64,000 nt of DNA from Ignatzschineria ureiclastica (GCF_003121845.1 NZ_QEWQ01000003.1:312501-376500), one strand, 5' to 3'; positions 46,455-56,725 are shown, numbered from the stretch's first letter. Notes: generated by a model from the sequence alone, not told the origin. Numbers and translations: made by a program.

Positions 46455-48200
46455 TTAAACTGCTTCTTCTTGCTTATCTACACGATAAAGCTTAGCGTAA
46501 AAACCACCTTTTTCAAGTAGATCTTCATGTCGACCAATTTCAACAATTTCTCCTTGATTAAACACAACAATTTTATCAGCATGTTCAATTGTTGATAATC
46601 GATGTGCAATAATAATGGTTGTTTTTTCAGTACTAATACTTTTTAAAGCTTTTTGAATCGCATATTCACTTTCATTATCTAAACTACTCGTGGCTTCATC
46701 AAAAATGAGAATGGGCGCATCTTTCAATAATGCTCTTGCAATAGCAATTCGTTGGCGCTGTCCTCCCGACAACTTCGCACCATTTTCCCCTATCACTGTA
46801 TCATACCCTTCCGGCAATGCTTCAATAAAATCAGCAGCATTAGCAAGCTTTGCCGCTCGCTCGATATCCGCTCGAGTATAATCGCTATTACCAAAACCAA
46901 TATTATTGGCAATAGTATCCGCAAAAAGAATCACATGTTGACCGACATAGCTAATATAGCTACGGTAATCCATCAATTCAATCTCTTCAATGGGATGCCC
47001 ATCTAGTGAAATCTCCCCTTCAGTAACAGAGTAGAAGCGCGAAAGAAGATTCGCAAAAGTACTCTTACCACTACCCGAGGCCCCCACTAGTGCCACCGTC
47101 TCTTTAGGTAAAATCTCAAGATCAATCCCTTTTAAGGCTAATTGTTCACTACGGGCATATTGAAATTTCACATCATGATAAACAATGTGTCCGTTCACTT
47201 CTGGCAGAATCACCTTCCCACGATTTTCTTCAGGCTCGGCATCTAAAATACCAAAAACCCCTTCAGCACCTGCGGCACCTCGTTGTAACGACTCATTCAT
47301 ACTCACTAATCGTTTAATAGGTGTTAACATCCCCACCATTGCCGCTAATAATGACAAAAAGCTACCGATGGTAATCGCATCTTCTGTTGCTTGATTCGAA
47401 GCATACCAAATGACCATTGCGATAAAAATGACCAAGAAAACTTGTGAAATAGGGCTTGCTAACTGACTAGCCACTAAACTTTTCATACTCAAGTGACGAA
47501 GATGATGATTTACCCTGCTAAAGCGATTATTCATCTGCTCATAGGCATTAAAGAGCTTCACCTCTTTTTGTCCCCGAATCCCTTCCTCTAATACGTGGTT
47601 AAATTCCCCCATATGACCTTGCATCGTCCGGGCAATACCCCGCAAACGCCTTGAAACATAACGCAAGATTAGATAGAGAACCGGCGCCATCAAAAAGACC
47701 ATTAAGGTAATGACCCAATCATTGACGAACATGACAATAATCAGACCTAAAATCACAGCACTATCTTTAATAATAGAGACAAGTGTCATGGAACTGACCG
47801 CCATTAATTGAGCAATATCAAAAGTGAGTTTTGACATAAAATAGCCCGTTGAGTGTTGGTCATAATCACTTTGTGGTAGATGCAGAATCTTATCGTACAT
47901 CTGCAACCGTAACTTGGTAATGACTTGTTGGGAAATCCACTGCATTCCAAAACTACCGGCAAAATTGAGCGCACTCATACAGATAAAAGCACCGACTACC
48001 ATCCATGGCATCATCTTAATAAAGAGTGAATTTTTCTCAACGAACCCTTGATCCAATATTGGTTTTAAAAGCCAAAATAATCCCGCTTCAGAAAACCCAC
48101 CGAGAATGACACATGTCAGCGCTGCCACAACGATAATAGGATATTGGAAAGAGTACGATAAAATTCGTTTGTATAACCCTAAACTCTTCTGTTTAACCAC
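46455..48200 (-). CDS. msbA: lipid A / lipopolysaccharide flippase MsbA
   Basis: 581 residues. Six membrane helices form the N-terminal half; the nucleotide-binding domain has Walker A GASGSGKST, signature LSGGQRQRIAIARAL, Walker B ILIFDEATSSLD and AHRLSTIEHA. It flips core lipid A across the inner membrane. The usual neighbour lpxK is absent. It follows pal by 120 bases on the same strand. Confidence 0.93.
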   Translation of the reverse strand: MVKQKSLGLYKRILSYSFQYPIIVVAALTCVILGGFSEAGLFWLLKPILDQGFVEKNSLFIKMMPWMVVGAFICMSALNFAGSFGMQWISQQVITKLRLQMYDKILHLPQSDYDQHSTGYFMSKLTFDIAQLMAVSSMTLVSIIKDSAVILGLIIVMFVNDWVITLMVFLMAPVLYLILRYVSRRLRGIARTMQGHMGEFNHVLEEGIRGQKEVKLFNAYEQMNNRFSRVNHHLRHLSMKSLVASQLASPISQVFLVIFIAMVIWYASNQATEDAITIGSFLSLLAAMVGMLTPIKRLVSMNESLQRGAAGAEGVFGILDAEPEENRGKVILPEVNGHIVYHDVKFQYARSEQLALKGIDLEILPKETVALVGASGSGKSTFANLLSRFYSVTEGEISLDGHPIEEIELMDYRSYISYVGQHVILFADTIANNIGFGNSDYTRADIERAAKLANAADFIEALPEGYDTVIGENGAKLSGGQRQRIAIARALLKDAPILIFDEATSSLDNESEYAIQKALKSISTEKTTIIIAHRLSTIEHADKIVVFNQGEIVEIGRHEDLLEKGGFYAKLYRVDKQEEAV

Positions 48201-48320
48201 ACATTTTTCCTATACTTCAATAGAAAAGCACTTATAGCCTTGAAATAGAGAATATTCAGAGCGCTATAAGTGCTTTAACTACATTCAATTAAAATTAACA
48301 ATAAATCAAATTATATTAAA

Positions 48321-48827
48321 TTAATAGACAATCTCTACTCGGCGATTTTGTGCCCAAGCAGCCTCATCGTATCCTGAAACTGCTGGCATCTCTTTACCAT
48401 AGCTCCGTACACGAATCTGATTTGGATTAGCACCTGACTGTAACATCAATGCTTTTACACTATTAGCACGACGCTCACCGAGCCCCATGTTATACTCATG
48501 AGATCCACGATCATCTGTATGCCCTTCAAGCCAAACCCCACGATTTGGATTACGCTTAAGCTCATCCGCATGTGCTTTTACCACGTCGTACGACTCTGCA
48601 CGCAAACGATCTGAGTCGAAGTCAAAATAGATAATTCTATCTGCCGTACCCCGCTTACCATAATCTGCATCATAGTAAGTGCTTGCAGGACCATTATTAT
48701 AACCGTATCCTAATGCTCCACCATTCGCGCCATCGACACCATCAATACCACTTCCTGCGGTACTACATGCTGCGATCAAAGCACTACAGAGCAGAACAGA
48801 AAATCCCCTTACCACTAACTTACCCAT
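48321..48827 (-). CDS. pal: peptidoglycan-associated lipoprotein Pal
   Basis: 168 residues. The lipoprotein signal ends in an ALIAACS lipobox, and a Gly/Asn-rich linker leads to the OmpA-like domain (IIYFDFDSDRLRAES, VWLEGHTDDRGSHEYN, GLGERRANSVKALML, AQNRRVEIVY). It anchors the outer membrane to peptidoglycan and binds TolB. It directly follows tolB (44 bases), while tolQRA is about 34 kb away. No cpoB/ybgF gene follows. Confidence 0.96.
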   Translation of the reverse strand: MGKLVVRGFSVLLCSALIAACSTAGSGIDGVDGANGGALGYGYNNGPASTYYDADYGKRGTADRIIYFDFDSDRLRAESYDVVKAHADELKRNPNRGVWLEGHTDDRGSHEYNMGLGERRANSVKALMLQSGANPNQIRVRSYGKEMPAVSGYDEAAWAQNRRVEIVY

Positions 48828-48871
48828 ATTTATCCTCTCAAAATCGTCATTAAACTATCGTTACTATTGTC

Positions 48872-50143
48872 TTAGCGAACATTCGGAGACCAACTTGGTT
48901 TACGGACATCTGCCCCTATTCCATAGAATCGTTGCTCAACGTTACCATCAGTTGAAATGATTTTTAGACCACCTCTCCCATCGGAATAGAGAATCATATG
49001 GCTATTACCAGAAAAACTCGGTGCTTCATCCTTGCCACCGTTGGTTAAACGTTTTACTTCCCCTGTTGTTAGATCCATGACTGCAATGCCAAATCCTTGT
49101 CCCGGTAGACGTTGCATCATAGCTAGCTGTTTACCATCTGCTGAAAGGGATGCATTTGCATTGTAATTCCCGGTATTGGAAACTCGAACAGCAGGACCGC
49201 CATTTTCAGACATTTTGTAAATTTGTGGTGAACCGCCACGATCAGAAGTGAAATAGATCATTCCATCTCTGCCCCAAGCGGGTTCTGTATCAATACCAGG
49301 GTGATTCGTTAAACGGCGAAGATCACTACCATCAATATTGGCACGATAAATTTCTGGGCTTCCATCTTTAGAAAGGGTAAACGCAAGTTTTGTGCCATCC
49401 GGTGACCATGTGGGTGCGGAGTTAATACCCGGTTCACTAATTACAACATGACGCTGACCACTATAGAGATCTTGCACAACGATCTGATTACGTTTCTTCT
49501 CAAAAGAAGCATAGGCAATCTTACGTCCATCGGGCGACCAAGTCGGAGAAAGAATCGGTTCAGGTGACTCTAAAATCACTTGTGGATAAGCACCATCAGC
49601 ATCGGCAACCACTAAGGAGAAATTACGATTATTGTTGCGTGATACATAGGCTACTTTAGAGCTAAATGACCCCGGCACTCCCAAAATCGTTTCATAGATA
49701 AAGTCTGCCACTTTATGAGCCACTAAACGCTCACCTTTCTCATCATTAACATATTGGAATTGTCGGCTTGCACGCACAGTACGAGAAAAAGTATCACCTA
49801 CATCGACCTGGAGCATATTACCTTTTTGCGTCATGATCACAATGAAGTTAATCCCTGCCGCGCGCCAGATACCGCTATCGGCTTGCGCAACGCTCGTTAA
49901 TTGTTGCGGTACCGCTAAACCTGTTTTAGGGATAAAACGACCTGAACGTTGTAGGTCATTAGAGATCACCGTCAAAAACGGTTGGCTATTAGTCGCCTGA
50001 TCTACAAGGGCAATGGGATATGCATTACTAGAAGCTTTTACGATTTCCAGTTTCACTTGCGCAGAAACCGGCATGATCGCAACTAATGAGAAGATCATCA
50101 GTAACAGCCATTGTTTGAAATATTTCACTCGAAATTGACTCAT
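48872..50143 (-). CDS. tolB: Tol-Pal system periplasmic protein TolB
   Basis: 423 residues. A signal peptide (LLLMIFSLVAIMPVSAQ) precedes an N-terminal domain and a six-bladed beta-propeller with repeated SPDGRKIAYAS / SPDGTKLAFTL / SADGKQLAMM segments. It bridges TolA and Pal. It lies upstream of pal as usual but without tolA before it; hpt is 60 bases upstream instead. Confidence 0.97.
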   Translation of the reverse strand: MSQFRVKYFKQWLLLMIFSLVAIMPVSAQVKLEIVKASSNAYPIALVDQATNSQPFLTVISNDLQRSGRFIPKTGLAVPQQLTSVAQADSGIWRAAGINFIVIMTQKGNMLQVDVGDTFSRTVRASRQFQYVNDEKGERLVAHKVADFIYETILGVPGSFSSKVAYVSRNNNRNFSLVVADADGAYPQVILESPEPILSPTWSPDGRKIAYASFEKKRNQIVVQDLYSGQRHVVISEPGINSAPTWSPDGTKLAFTLSKDGSPEIYRANIDGSDLRRLTNHPGIDTEPAWGRDGMIYFTSDRGGSPQIYKMSENGGPAVRVSNTGNYNANASLSADGKQLAMMQRLPGQGFGIAVMDLTTGEVKRLTNGGKDEAPSFSGNSHMILYSDGRGGLKIISTDGNVEQRFYGIGADVRKPSWSPNVR

Positions 50144-50203
50144 CTTTTCCTCACCTCATCTAATAAAAACAGATCCCATTAGGTCGTAATTAGGGAATTT
50201 AGG

Positions 50204-50755
50204 TTACTCTTTGAGCGCCCAAATACCCGGCAAATTACGCCAGTATTCATGATAATCCATACCACAACCAAAGATATAGCGATCTTCAACATCCAAGCCG
50301 ATATAATTCACTTTAAAATCTTTGGGTTTACGATCATGTACTTTATTGACTAAGGCAGCTGTATAAACCACTTGCGCCCCCATCTGGTTGAGTACATTCA
50401 CAATCTCTTTAAGGGTTGTTCCTTCATCAAAGATATCTTCAACTAAAAGGACAACTCTATTTTTCACATCTACTGAGGGTTTTGCAATCCACTCAAGCTC
50501 AGAACCTTCCGTTTTTCCGTTATAGCGTGTTGCATGGAGATAACCGATTTGAAAAGGGAAATTAAGACGAGTTAATAGCTCACCTGCGGGAATTAATGCG
50601 CCATTCATTACCACTAATACGAGTGGATCTGACAGCTCTAAATCATAAGTAATCGCTTTTCCCATTGCATCATATGCATTTTGAACTTCTGAAGCGGAGA
50701 CAATCTCTTCTGATTGAATAATAATATCTTGCGCTTCTTCAAACGTAATTGACAT
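50204..50755 (-). CDS. hpt: hypoxanthine-guanine phosphoribosyltransferase
   Basis: 183 residues. The PRPP-binding loop VVLLVEDIFDEGTTLKEI is present, with the purine-site segment VNYIGLDVEDRYIFGCGMDY near the C-terminus. It salvages hypoxanthine (and guanine) to nucleotides. It resembles the hypoxanthine-guanine enzyme form found in many beta- and gammaproteobacteria. It lies between hemA (57 bases) and tolB (60 bases), same strand. Confidence 0.9.
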   Translation of the reverse strand: MSITFEEAQDIIIQSEEIVSASEVQNAYDAMGKAITYDLELSDPLVLVVMNGALIPAGELLTRLNFPFQIGYLHATRYNGKTEGSELEWIAKPSVDVKNRVVLLVEDIFDEGTTLKEIVNVLNQMGAQVVYTAALVNKVHDRKPKDFKVNYIGLDVEDRYIFGCGMDYHEYWRNLPGIWALKE

Positions 50756-50812
50756 AGTGTTCCTTAAGTAAATAAAAAATCAACTTGGCAATTATAACAA
50801 ACTTCCGTCATT

Positions 50813-52063
50813 TTAAACCTTAAATTGCGCAATAAGCTCGGTGACTTTCACTTTTTCATCCGCCTCTTCTAGCGCTTTGAGATGTTCAATCATAGGGTGA
50901 AGTAGCCGATTTGTTAATTGAGTCGCCATCTTACGTATCAACTCCGCATCTTTAGCATCATTCATCTGATTCAATAAACGAGTGACCGCTAACTCCCGTT
51001 CAGTCGCCGCATAATCTTGTAATGCTTGTACTGAACTTCCTATTTCTGCTAACTGATACCAAGATTGCCAACGGGCAATACCTTCTGCGATATAACGCTC
51101 CGCTAAAAGCGCTGCTTCCTCTCTAGCCTTTTGATTATCTTCCACAATTGCATTCAAATTGTCTACAGTATAGAGATAAATATTTGAGAGCTTATCAAGC
51201 TCCGGTGAGATATCCCTTGGTACTGCAAGATCGATCAAAAGCATCGGCCGGTTTTTTCGTAATTTAAGCGCATTTTTGACCATCTCTTTAGTAATTAATG
51301 CTTCTTGCGCTGCCGTTGAGGCTACCACGATATCCGCGACCGGCAAACAATCTGCCAACTCCTCTAAACTATGCGCACTCGCCGGAACACCCAGCTCTTC
51401 AATCATCATCGAAGCTCGTTCTACACGGCGATTAACAATACTTAAGTTTCGAACACCTGCCTCTATCAGATGACGCGCCACGAGTTCAATTGTCTCGCCG
51501 GCCCCTAATAATAGAACGTGGTGATGCTCTAAACCATCGAAGATATTCTTCGCTAATTGCACCGCCGAAAATGCCACCGATACTGCAAAAGCACCAATAT
51601 TGGTCTCAGTTCGAACTTCTTTCGCAATATTAAAACTCATCTGCAAAACGCGCTGCAGATATTTACGCGCCATTTGATGCTCTGTTGCCACACGAAGTGC
51701 CTCTTTGAGCTGCCCCATAATTTGAGGTTCTCCCAAAATAAGCGACTCAAGCCCGGAAGCGACACGAAAGATATGCTCAACCGCCCGATCCCCTTCATAT
51801 TGATAGAGGTGCTTCTGTGCAGTTTTGACATCTAGCTCAGAGTAATTTGCCCATATTTCACAAAACTCTTCCACAGACATTGCAAAATCATAAAAATAAA
51901 ACTCTGTCCGATTACAAGTAGACAGCACAACGATCTCACTGGCAATGTGATAGGTCTTTGCCATCGTTAAAAATGCGTGAATATTCTCGGGCACAAGTGT
52001 TGCACGCTCCCGTATCTCTACCGAAGCTGTTTTATGTCCAATTCCTAATATGAATAAACTCAT
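50813..52063 (-). CDS. hemA: glutamyl-tRNA reductase HemA
   Basis: 416 residues, full length. The catalytic cysteine lies in VVLSTCNRTEFYFY (near residue 50), and the NADPH domain has LLLGAGETIELVARHLIE and VNRRVERA. It reduces glutamyl-tRNA to glutamate-1-semialdehyde, the first committed step of haem synthesis. The usual partners lolB or prfA are not adjacent; hpt follows. Confidence 0.97.
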   Translation of the reverse strand: MSLFILGIGHKTASVEIRERATLVPENIHAFLTMAKTYHIASEIVVLSTCNRTEFYFYDFAMSVEEFCEIWANYSELDVKTAQKHLYQYEGDRAVEHIFRVASGLESLILGEPQIMGQLKEALRVATEHQMARKYLQRVLQMSFNIAKEVRTETNIGAFAVSVAFSAVQLAKNIFDGLEHHHVLLLGAGETIELVARHLIEAGVRNLSIVNRRVERASMMIEELGVPASAHSLEELADCLPVADIVVASTAAQEALITKEMVKNALKLRKNRPMLLIDLAVPRDISPELDKLSNIYLYTVDNLNAIVEDNQKAREEAALLAERYIAEGIARWQSWYQLAEIGSSVQALQDYAATERELAVTRLLNQMNDAKDAELIRKMATQLTNRLLHPMIEHLKALEEADEKVKVTELIAQFKV

Positions 52064-52193
52064 ATGCCCTTTATTAATCCCAACAGTCCAAACATCTTAT
52101 TTTAGATTAAATTTTTAAAATAAATATTATTTAAGTGAAATCAACTAGTGAAACCTTAAATGAAATCGTTTGATAATATCAAATTTCAGCCGA

Positions 52194-52802
52194 TTACGCA
52201 TCGGATTCTATGGATAGCAGATCTCTTACCCCAACCCTAATAGTAATAGGGAAAGTAAGGCCCAAAGCCAACGCCCCAATAGGGTTGATAATAGCCAAAG
52301 CGCAATGCAGGGCTATTAAAAAATGGCTCATCATAATAGACTTCTCGGCGAGGATACGCCAGAAATCATAATCTGTCGCATTAAGCGTAATCACACGAAT
52401 GGTTTCACCGCCCATTTTGACATTTTCAGCCTGTTTCACAAGCCCTACCGCCGTAAAGTAATCGCCGGCAGAGTAACCATTAGTGCGCACCGGCCCGTAG
52501 ATATCGGCAATCATTCGATATTGATCCATCGGTTGATTGCGCATTGGGTAACCATTCTGATCTAACGTATATAACACCACTTCAACACGAATATGATCCC
52601 CTTGTGGATTAATCGTCACAATAGAGCCCCCTAGCATAAATTCCTTACCGATGATCTCTTTATTATTAAACATCGTGATTTGACCATCTCCATAAGCATT
52701 AGGATTATTGGTCGAAATATTTCCACTATTTAGGGAAGCACAAGCGCCTAACACTATTGTTAAAAGCAAAAAGGTGCTCGTTTTTAAAAGTCGTTGCCAC
52801 AT
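52194..52802 (-). pseudogene. Slp-family outer membrane lipoprotein, frameshifted near codon 149
   Basis: The open frame has 202 codons. The N-terminus is a lipoprotein signal with LGAC lipobox, followed by the Slp domain (KEFMLGGSIVTINPQGD, TLDQNGYPMR, YSAGDYFTAVG). After DFW (W148, codon at 52361-52359) the protein becomes a hydrophobic stretch unlike the family. In the neighbouring frame from 52356 the sequence continues YPRREVYYDEPFFNSPALRF and a Tyr/Trp/Gly-rich end to a stop at 52237, the expected Slp C-terminus. A single missing base near 52357 explains it; an intact protein would have about 188 residues. A sequencing error is the alternative to a real mutation. Confidence 0.8.
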
Positions 52803-52918
52803 ATTGTTACCTCCTGTTTTATCAGGTTATTTATCCTAATATTATAACCCGTTACGATATTAGGGATGGCATTAATCATTAACTATATTGAAGTGCTAGT
52901 CGCCCAACTTTTATCTTG

Positions 52919-53091
52919 TATCGCATTATCGGTTCAAAATAAGCTTATTGAAATGCCGGTGCATCGGTTGATCGAGGCAAGAAAACTGTTCTATCCGGCA
53001 TCGTGCAAGTGCTGTTTAGTACAGTTTTATATTCTTTTAAACCTCACAATAGCTGTTTAAAAACCATTTTTCTGAAACCCAATTGACTATA
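52919..53091 (+). repeat. Correia-like miniature element, copy E
   Basis: 173 bases between the slp-type gene and ubiD. Left end TATCGCATTATCGGTTCAAA (a diverged TATAGT terminus), right end ...CTGAAACCCAATTGACTATA. Internal ATGCCGG and CCGGCAT pair, and CTGTTCTATCCGGCATCGTG matches copies B and D. It lies just past the ubiD stop, in the 319-base gap between the two genes. Confidence 0.87.
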
Positions 53092-53121
53092 TCGATCTTT
53101 CATCAATTCAAGATATCAAAA

Positions 53122-54600
53122 TTAAGCTTTATCAAAAATCGCTAAACTCTCCCAAAGATCATCGATTTTAGCGACCACTTTAGGATCTTTAATAATCGGC
53201 GTTCCCCACTCGCGATCTGTCTCCCCTGGCCATTTATTCGTAGCATCTAAGCCCATTTTTGAGCCTAATCCAGAAATAGGGGAGGCAAAATCAAGATAAT
53301 CAATCGGAGTATTCTCCACCATTACTGTATCTCGTGCTGGATCCATTCGCGTGGTAATTGCCCAAATCACGTCATTCCAATCTCGGCAGTTAATATCTTC
53401 ATCGACAATAATGATAAATTTCGTATACATAAATTGCCGTAAATAAGACCAAACGCCCAACATCACTCGTTTAGCGTGACCTGCATACTGTTTCTTAATC
53501 GAAACAACCGCCATTCGATAAGAACAGCCCTCCGGCGGTAGATAGAAATCCACAATTTCAGTAAATTGTTTACGTAGGATGGGGACAAAAACCTCATTAA
53601 GCGCCACCCCTAAAACCGCAGGCTCATCCGGTGGGCGGCCAGTATAAGTAGAATGATAGATCGGATTAACTCGCGTTGTCATACGCTCGACCGTAAAGAC
53701 AGGAAAACGATCAACTTCATTGTAGTAACCTGTATGATCACCGTAAGGCCCTTCATCCGCCATATCATCAGGATAGATATATCCTTCAAGAATGATCTCA
53801 GCCGTCGCTGGCACCGATAGATGCGGATGCATTGTTGCTTTGGCAACTTGCGTGCGCTTCCCGCGTAACAGACCGGCAAAAGCATACTCAGAGAGCGCAT
53901 CAGGTACCGGCGTCACCGCTCCGAGAATCGTTGCTGGATCGGCACCTAAGGCCACGACAACCGGAAAGGGCTCGCCGGGATTTTTTAACCGAAAATCACG
54001 ATAATCGAGCGCACCACCACGATGTGCAAGCCAACGCATAATCAGACGATTTTTACCAATGACCTGTTGTCGATAGATCCCTAAATTTTGCCGTTTTTTC
54101 GAGGGTCCTTTAGTAATCGTCAAGCCCCACGTCACTAATGGCGCCACATCGCCGGGCCAACAGTGCTGAATCGGCATTGCGGTGAGATCAATCTCCTCTT
54201 TCTCAAGAATCACCTCTTGGCAGAGTGGTTTTTTGACCCGCTTCGGACGCATCGAGAGCACTTGTTTGAATTTGGGCAATTTATCCATCGCATCTTTAAA
54301 ATTCTCCGGCGGCTCAGGTTCCCGTAAAAAAGCGAGAAACTCCCCGATCTCCCGAAGCTTATCCACCGATTCTTGCCCCATACCAAAGGCCACACGTTCC
54401 GGCGTACCAAACAGATTCGTTAATACCGGCATATTACTCCCTTTCGGATTCTCAAAGAGTAACGCCGGTCCTTGTTGCCGTAAAACACGATCACTGATCT
54501 CTGTCATCTCAAGATGAGGATCAATTTCCGCATTAATTCGCTTCAACTCGCCACGCGCCTCTAAAAAAGCAATAAACTCCCGAAGATCCTGAAAGTGCAT
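53122..54600 (-). CDS. ubiD: 3-octaprenyl-4-hydroxybenzoate carboxy-lyase UbiD
   Basis: 492 residues, normal length. Family segments are the N-terminal [52 protein letters not shown] and [19 protein letters not shown]. It decarboxylates the prenylated benzoate intermediate of ubiquinone synthesis using prenylated FMN made by UbiX, which is not in the window. It reads toward repeat copy E. Confidence 0.97.
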   Translation of the reverse strand: MHFQDLREFIAFLEARGELKRINAEIDPHLEMTEISDRVLRQQGPALLFENPKGSNMPVLTNLFGTPERVAFGMGQESVDKLREIGEFLAFLREPEPPENFKDAMDKLPKFKQVLSMRPKRVKKPLCQEVILEKEEIDLTAMPIQHCWPGDVAPLVTWGLTITKGPSKKRQNLGIYRQQVIGKNRLIMRWLAHRGGALDYRDFRLKNPGEPFPVVVALGADPATILGAVTPVPDALSEYAFAGLLRGKRTQVAKATMHPHLSVPATAEIILEGYIYPDDMADEGPYGDHTGYYNEVDRFPVFTVERMTTRVNPIYHSTYTGRPPDEPAVLGVALNEVFVPILRKQFTEIVDFYLPPEGCSYRMAVVSIKKQYAGHAKRVMLGVWSYLRQFMYTKFIIIVDEDINCRDWNDVIWAITTRMDPARDTVMVENTPIDYLDFASPISGLGSKMGLDATNKWPGETDREWGTPIIKDPKVVAKIDDLWESLAIFDKA

Positions 54601-54975
54601 ATTTAAACCACCCTTGTTTTAATTCGTTAAGCTTCCGGTCAATCAAATATCCCAATCCATATTTCAAGAAATAAGAAAAATATCCCGATAGCCTCTATTC
54701 GATAAAATATTGCGCTATTTTAGCATATTTCCCATAACAAAAAGCAGAGAGTCATCAGTGCTCCTCTCGATTCTAGCCATTCACCATTCACTTTACTTGA
54801 AGAAATGAGCCTTTTATTAGGGGCTTGTAAAAAGGCGCAGTATAATATCGCCTTTATGGATGATTCTCATCAGATAGAACAATAACATATTGTTCTTCGA
54901 TACCTACTTTGGCAGGTGAAACTTAGGGAAAACTGATGATTATTTTGATTTTTTAGGCACCACGAACGGAACATT
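54601..54975. other. divergent intergenic region, ubiD to sulfatase-fold gene
   Basis: 375 bases without a gene. A perfect inverted repeat AGAACAATA-ACA-TATTGTTCT is at 54876-54896, about 80 bases before the plus-strand gene, preceded by a TATAAT-like hexamer near 54841. It could be a regulator site or a leader hairpin. Confidence 0.5.
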
Positions 54976-56667
54976 ATGCGCATTTTTAGTAAAATTATTC
55001 TGATTGCTCTCGGATTTATTCTGATCAATTACCCCTTTATTGAGGGCAAAGCATTCTACTATATTAGTATAGAACGCCCTGACCGACTCTTTCGCCACCT
55101 ACTCACGGCTTTTGTCGCATTAAGTATTATCGAGCTTTTTGCCTTTACTAGAATGCGTTGGCGTGTTCCGCTCTATCTGCTCTTTCTCTTTGGTTCGATG
55201 AGTTATCTTATCTACTATTTCGCCACCGGCAGTGAACCTGATTACGAGGACTTTCGCACCTTAATCGATGCCCGCGTGATGATGGGGGAAGCCGCCAAAG
55301 GGTATCAAGGAGCGATTCTCAAAGCCATTCTCTATCATATTCCCATTACGATCGGTTTCTTCCTCTTCCCTAAAATTCATATGGGTAGAAAAGGGACGCT
55401 CTTCGCCGTTATCCTCTATCTTGTAGCGCTCGGCGGAATGCTCATGATTATCTACAATAAGAGTGGTCGCGGCACCAATGGACGCGCCTCTTATATTACG
55501 CCGGTAGCCCAAGTTGCCACATTCACCTACCTGAACTATCTTCGAACCGATGCCGCGGATTTTACTTTCTATCCACGAGAAGCACCGACTCAAGCGGATC
55601 TAGGGCAACCACTTGCGAAGAATATTATTGTGGTGATGGATGAATCTATTCGCGGCGATATGATCGATCTCAATAGCCATTTAGGTACAACGCCTTCGCT
55701 ACTGAACTTTCCTCAAGATCAGCTCCTCAACTTTGGAATGATCGCTTCATTCTCTAACTGTAGTGATACTTCAAATCTAGCAGTGCGCAAAATGCCACGC
55801 CTTGGAAAAGAGCCAAGCGATCTCTTCTTAGATGAAAACACGATTTGGAAAGTCGCACAAACCGCAGGCTTTAAGCCCTACATTATCGATGCACAACATA
55901 ATGCCACAGGTCATAATTTCTATACCGATCACGAATTACAAGGTGTGACCAATATTCACGGCAGTGGCTTGAAAAATGATGGTGAAGTGGTCAATGTGAT
56001 TGAGCAGATTTTGTCAGAGAATCAAGAATCTGTCTTTATCTATGCCGGCCTTAAAGGCTCCCATTTCCCGTTCCAAAATACGGGATTTCCAACACCGTTT
56101 GTGCCGGCGATGAAAAATACCAATCTCGCCGATGCCACGCCGGAAGAAGCGCTTAATTCTTACAAAAACTTAGTCCGCGCCAATACCGACCATTTCTTCA
56201 GTGAACTTGCACAGCTACTTGAAAAATACCCCGACACTATCGTGATCTACACCTCAGATCACGGACAAGATCTCTCAGATCCGAAAGGTAAAAAGACGCA
56301 CTGCGATGCGAAAACCACTTCTATGGAAGAGGGGATCGTTCCCTTCATCCTCTTCGCAGAGCCATCGATCCTGAAGCGCCCCCTTGTTACTGATTTCGTT
56401 GAAAACCAAGGTGTTACAAGCCAGATGATTATCGCACCTCTTGTGATGGAATTTATGGGGTATAAACCGGAAATCATTACTCAATTCACAGAGTATCCGG
56501 CACTCCTCAATAAAACGGGTACAGAGATCGGCTTTATTTATAAACGCCCAATCCCTCAATTTAGAAGTGAAATAGAACGCTTTGATATGCAACCAGAAGA
56601 CCTCGAATATTTCAGAGAAAATGGCAAAAGTGGCAAGCAACTCCACTATAATTTCTTTGAGGATTAG
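54976..56667 (+). CDS. sulfatase/alkaline-phosphatase-fold membrane enzyme, phosphoethanolamine-transferase-like
   Basis: 563 residues. Four or five N-terminal membrane helices (to about residue 160) are followed by a large periplasmic sulfatase-fold domain. Metal-site segments are NIIVVMDESIRGDM near 217 and IYTSDHGQDLSDP near 420; a Cys-Ser-Asp-Thr-Ser-Asn segment near 260 probably supplies the threonine nucleophile. The layout resembles lipid A or core phosphoethanolamine transferases and related phosphoglycerol transferases. The exact donor and acceptor are unknown. A terminator follows, so it is transcribed alone. Confidence 0.78.
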   Translation: MRIFSKIILIALGFILINYPFIEGKAFYYISIERPDRLFRHLLTAFVALSIIELFAFTRMRWRVPLYLLFLFGSMSYLIYYFATGSEPDYEDFRTLIDARVMMGEAAKGYQGAILKAILYHIPITIGFFLFPKIHMGRKGTLFAVILYLVALGGMLMIIYNKSGRGTNGRASYITPVAQVATFTYLNYLRTDAADFTFYPREAPTQADLGQPLAKNIIVVMDESIRGDMIDLNSHLGTTPSLLNFPQDQLLNFGMIASFSNCSDTSNLAVRKMPRLGKEPSDLFLDENTIWKVAQTAGFKPYIIDAQHNATGHNFYTDHELQGVTNIHGSGLKNDGEVVNVIEQILSENQESVFIYAGLKGSHFPFQNTGFPTPFVPAMKNTNLADATPEEALNSYKNLVRANTDHFFSELAQLLEKYPDTIVIYTSDHGQDLSDPKGKKTHCDAKTTSMEEGIVPFILFAEPSILKRPLVTDFVENQGVTSQMIIAPLVMEFMGYKPEIITQFTEYPALLNKTGTEIGFIYKRPIPQFRSEIERFDMQPEDLEYFRENGKSGKQLHYNFFED

Positions 56668-56725
56668 AACGCTATCTTCAGGAGAATAGGTTCAATAATC
56701 AAAAATAACATAACACATTAAGATT

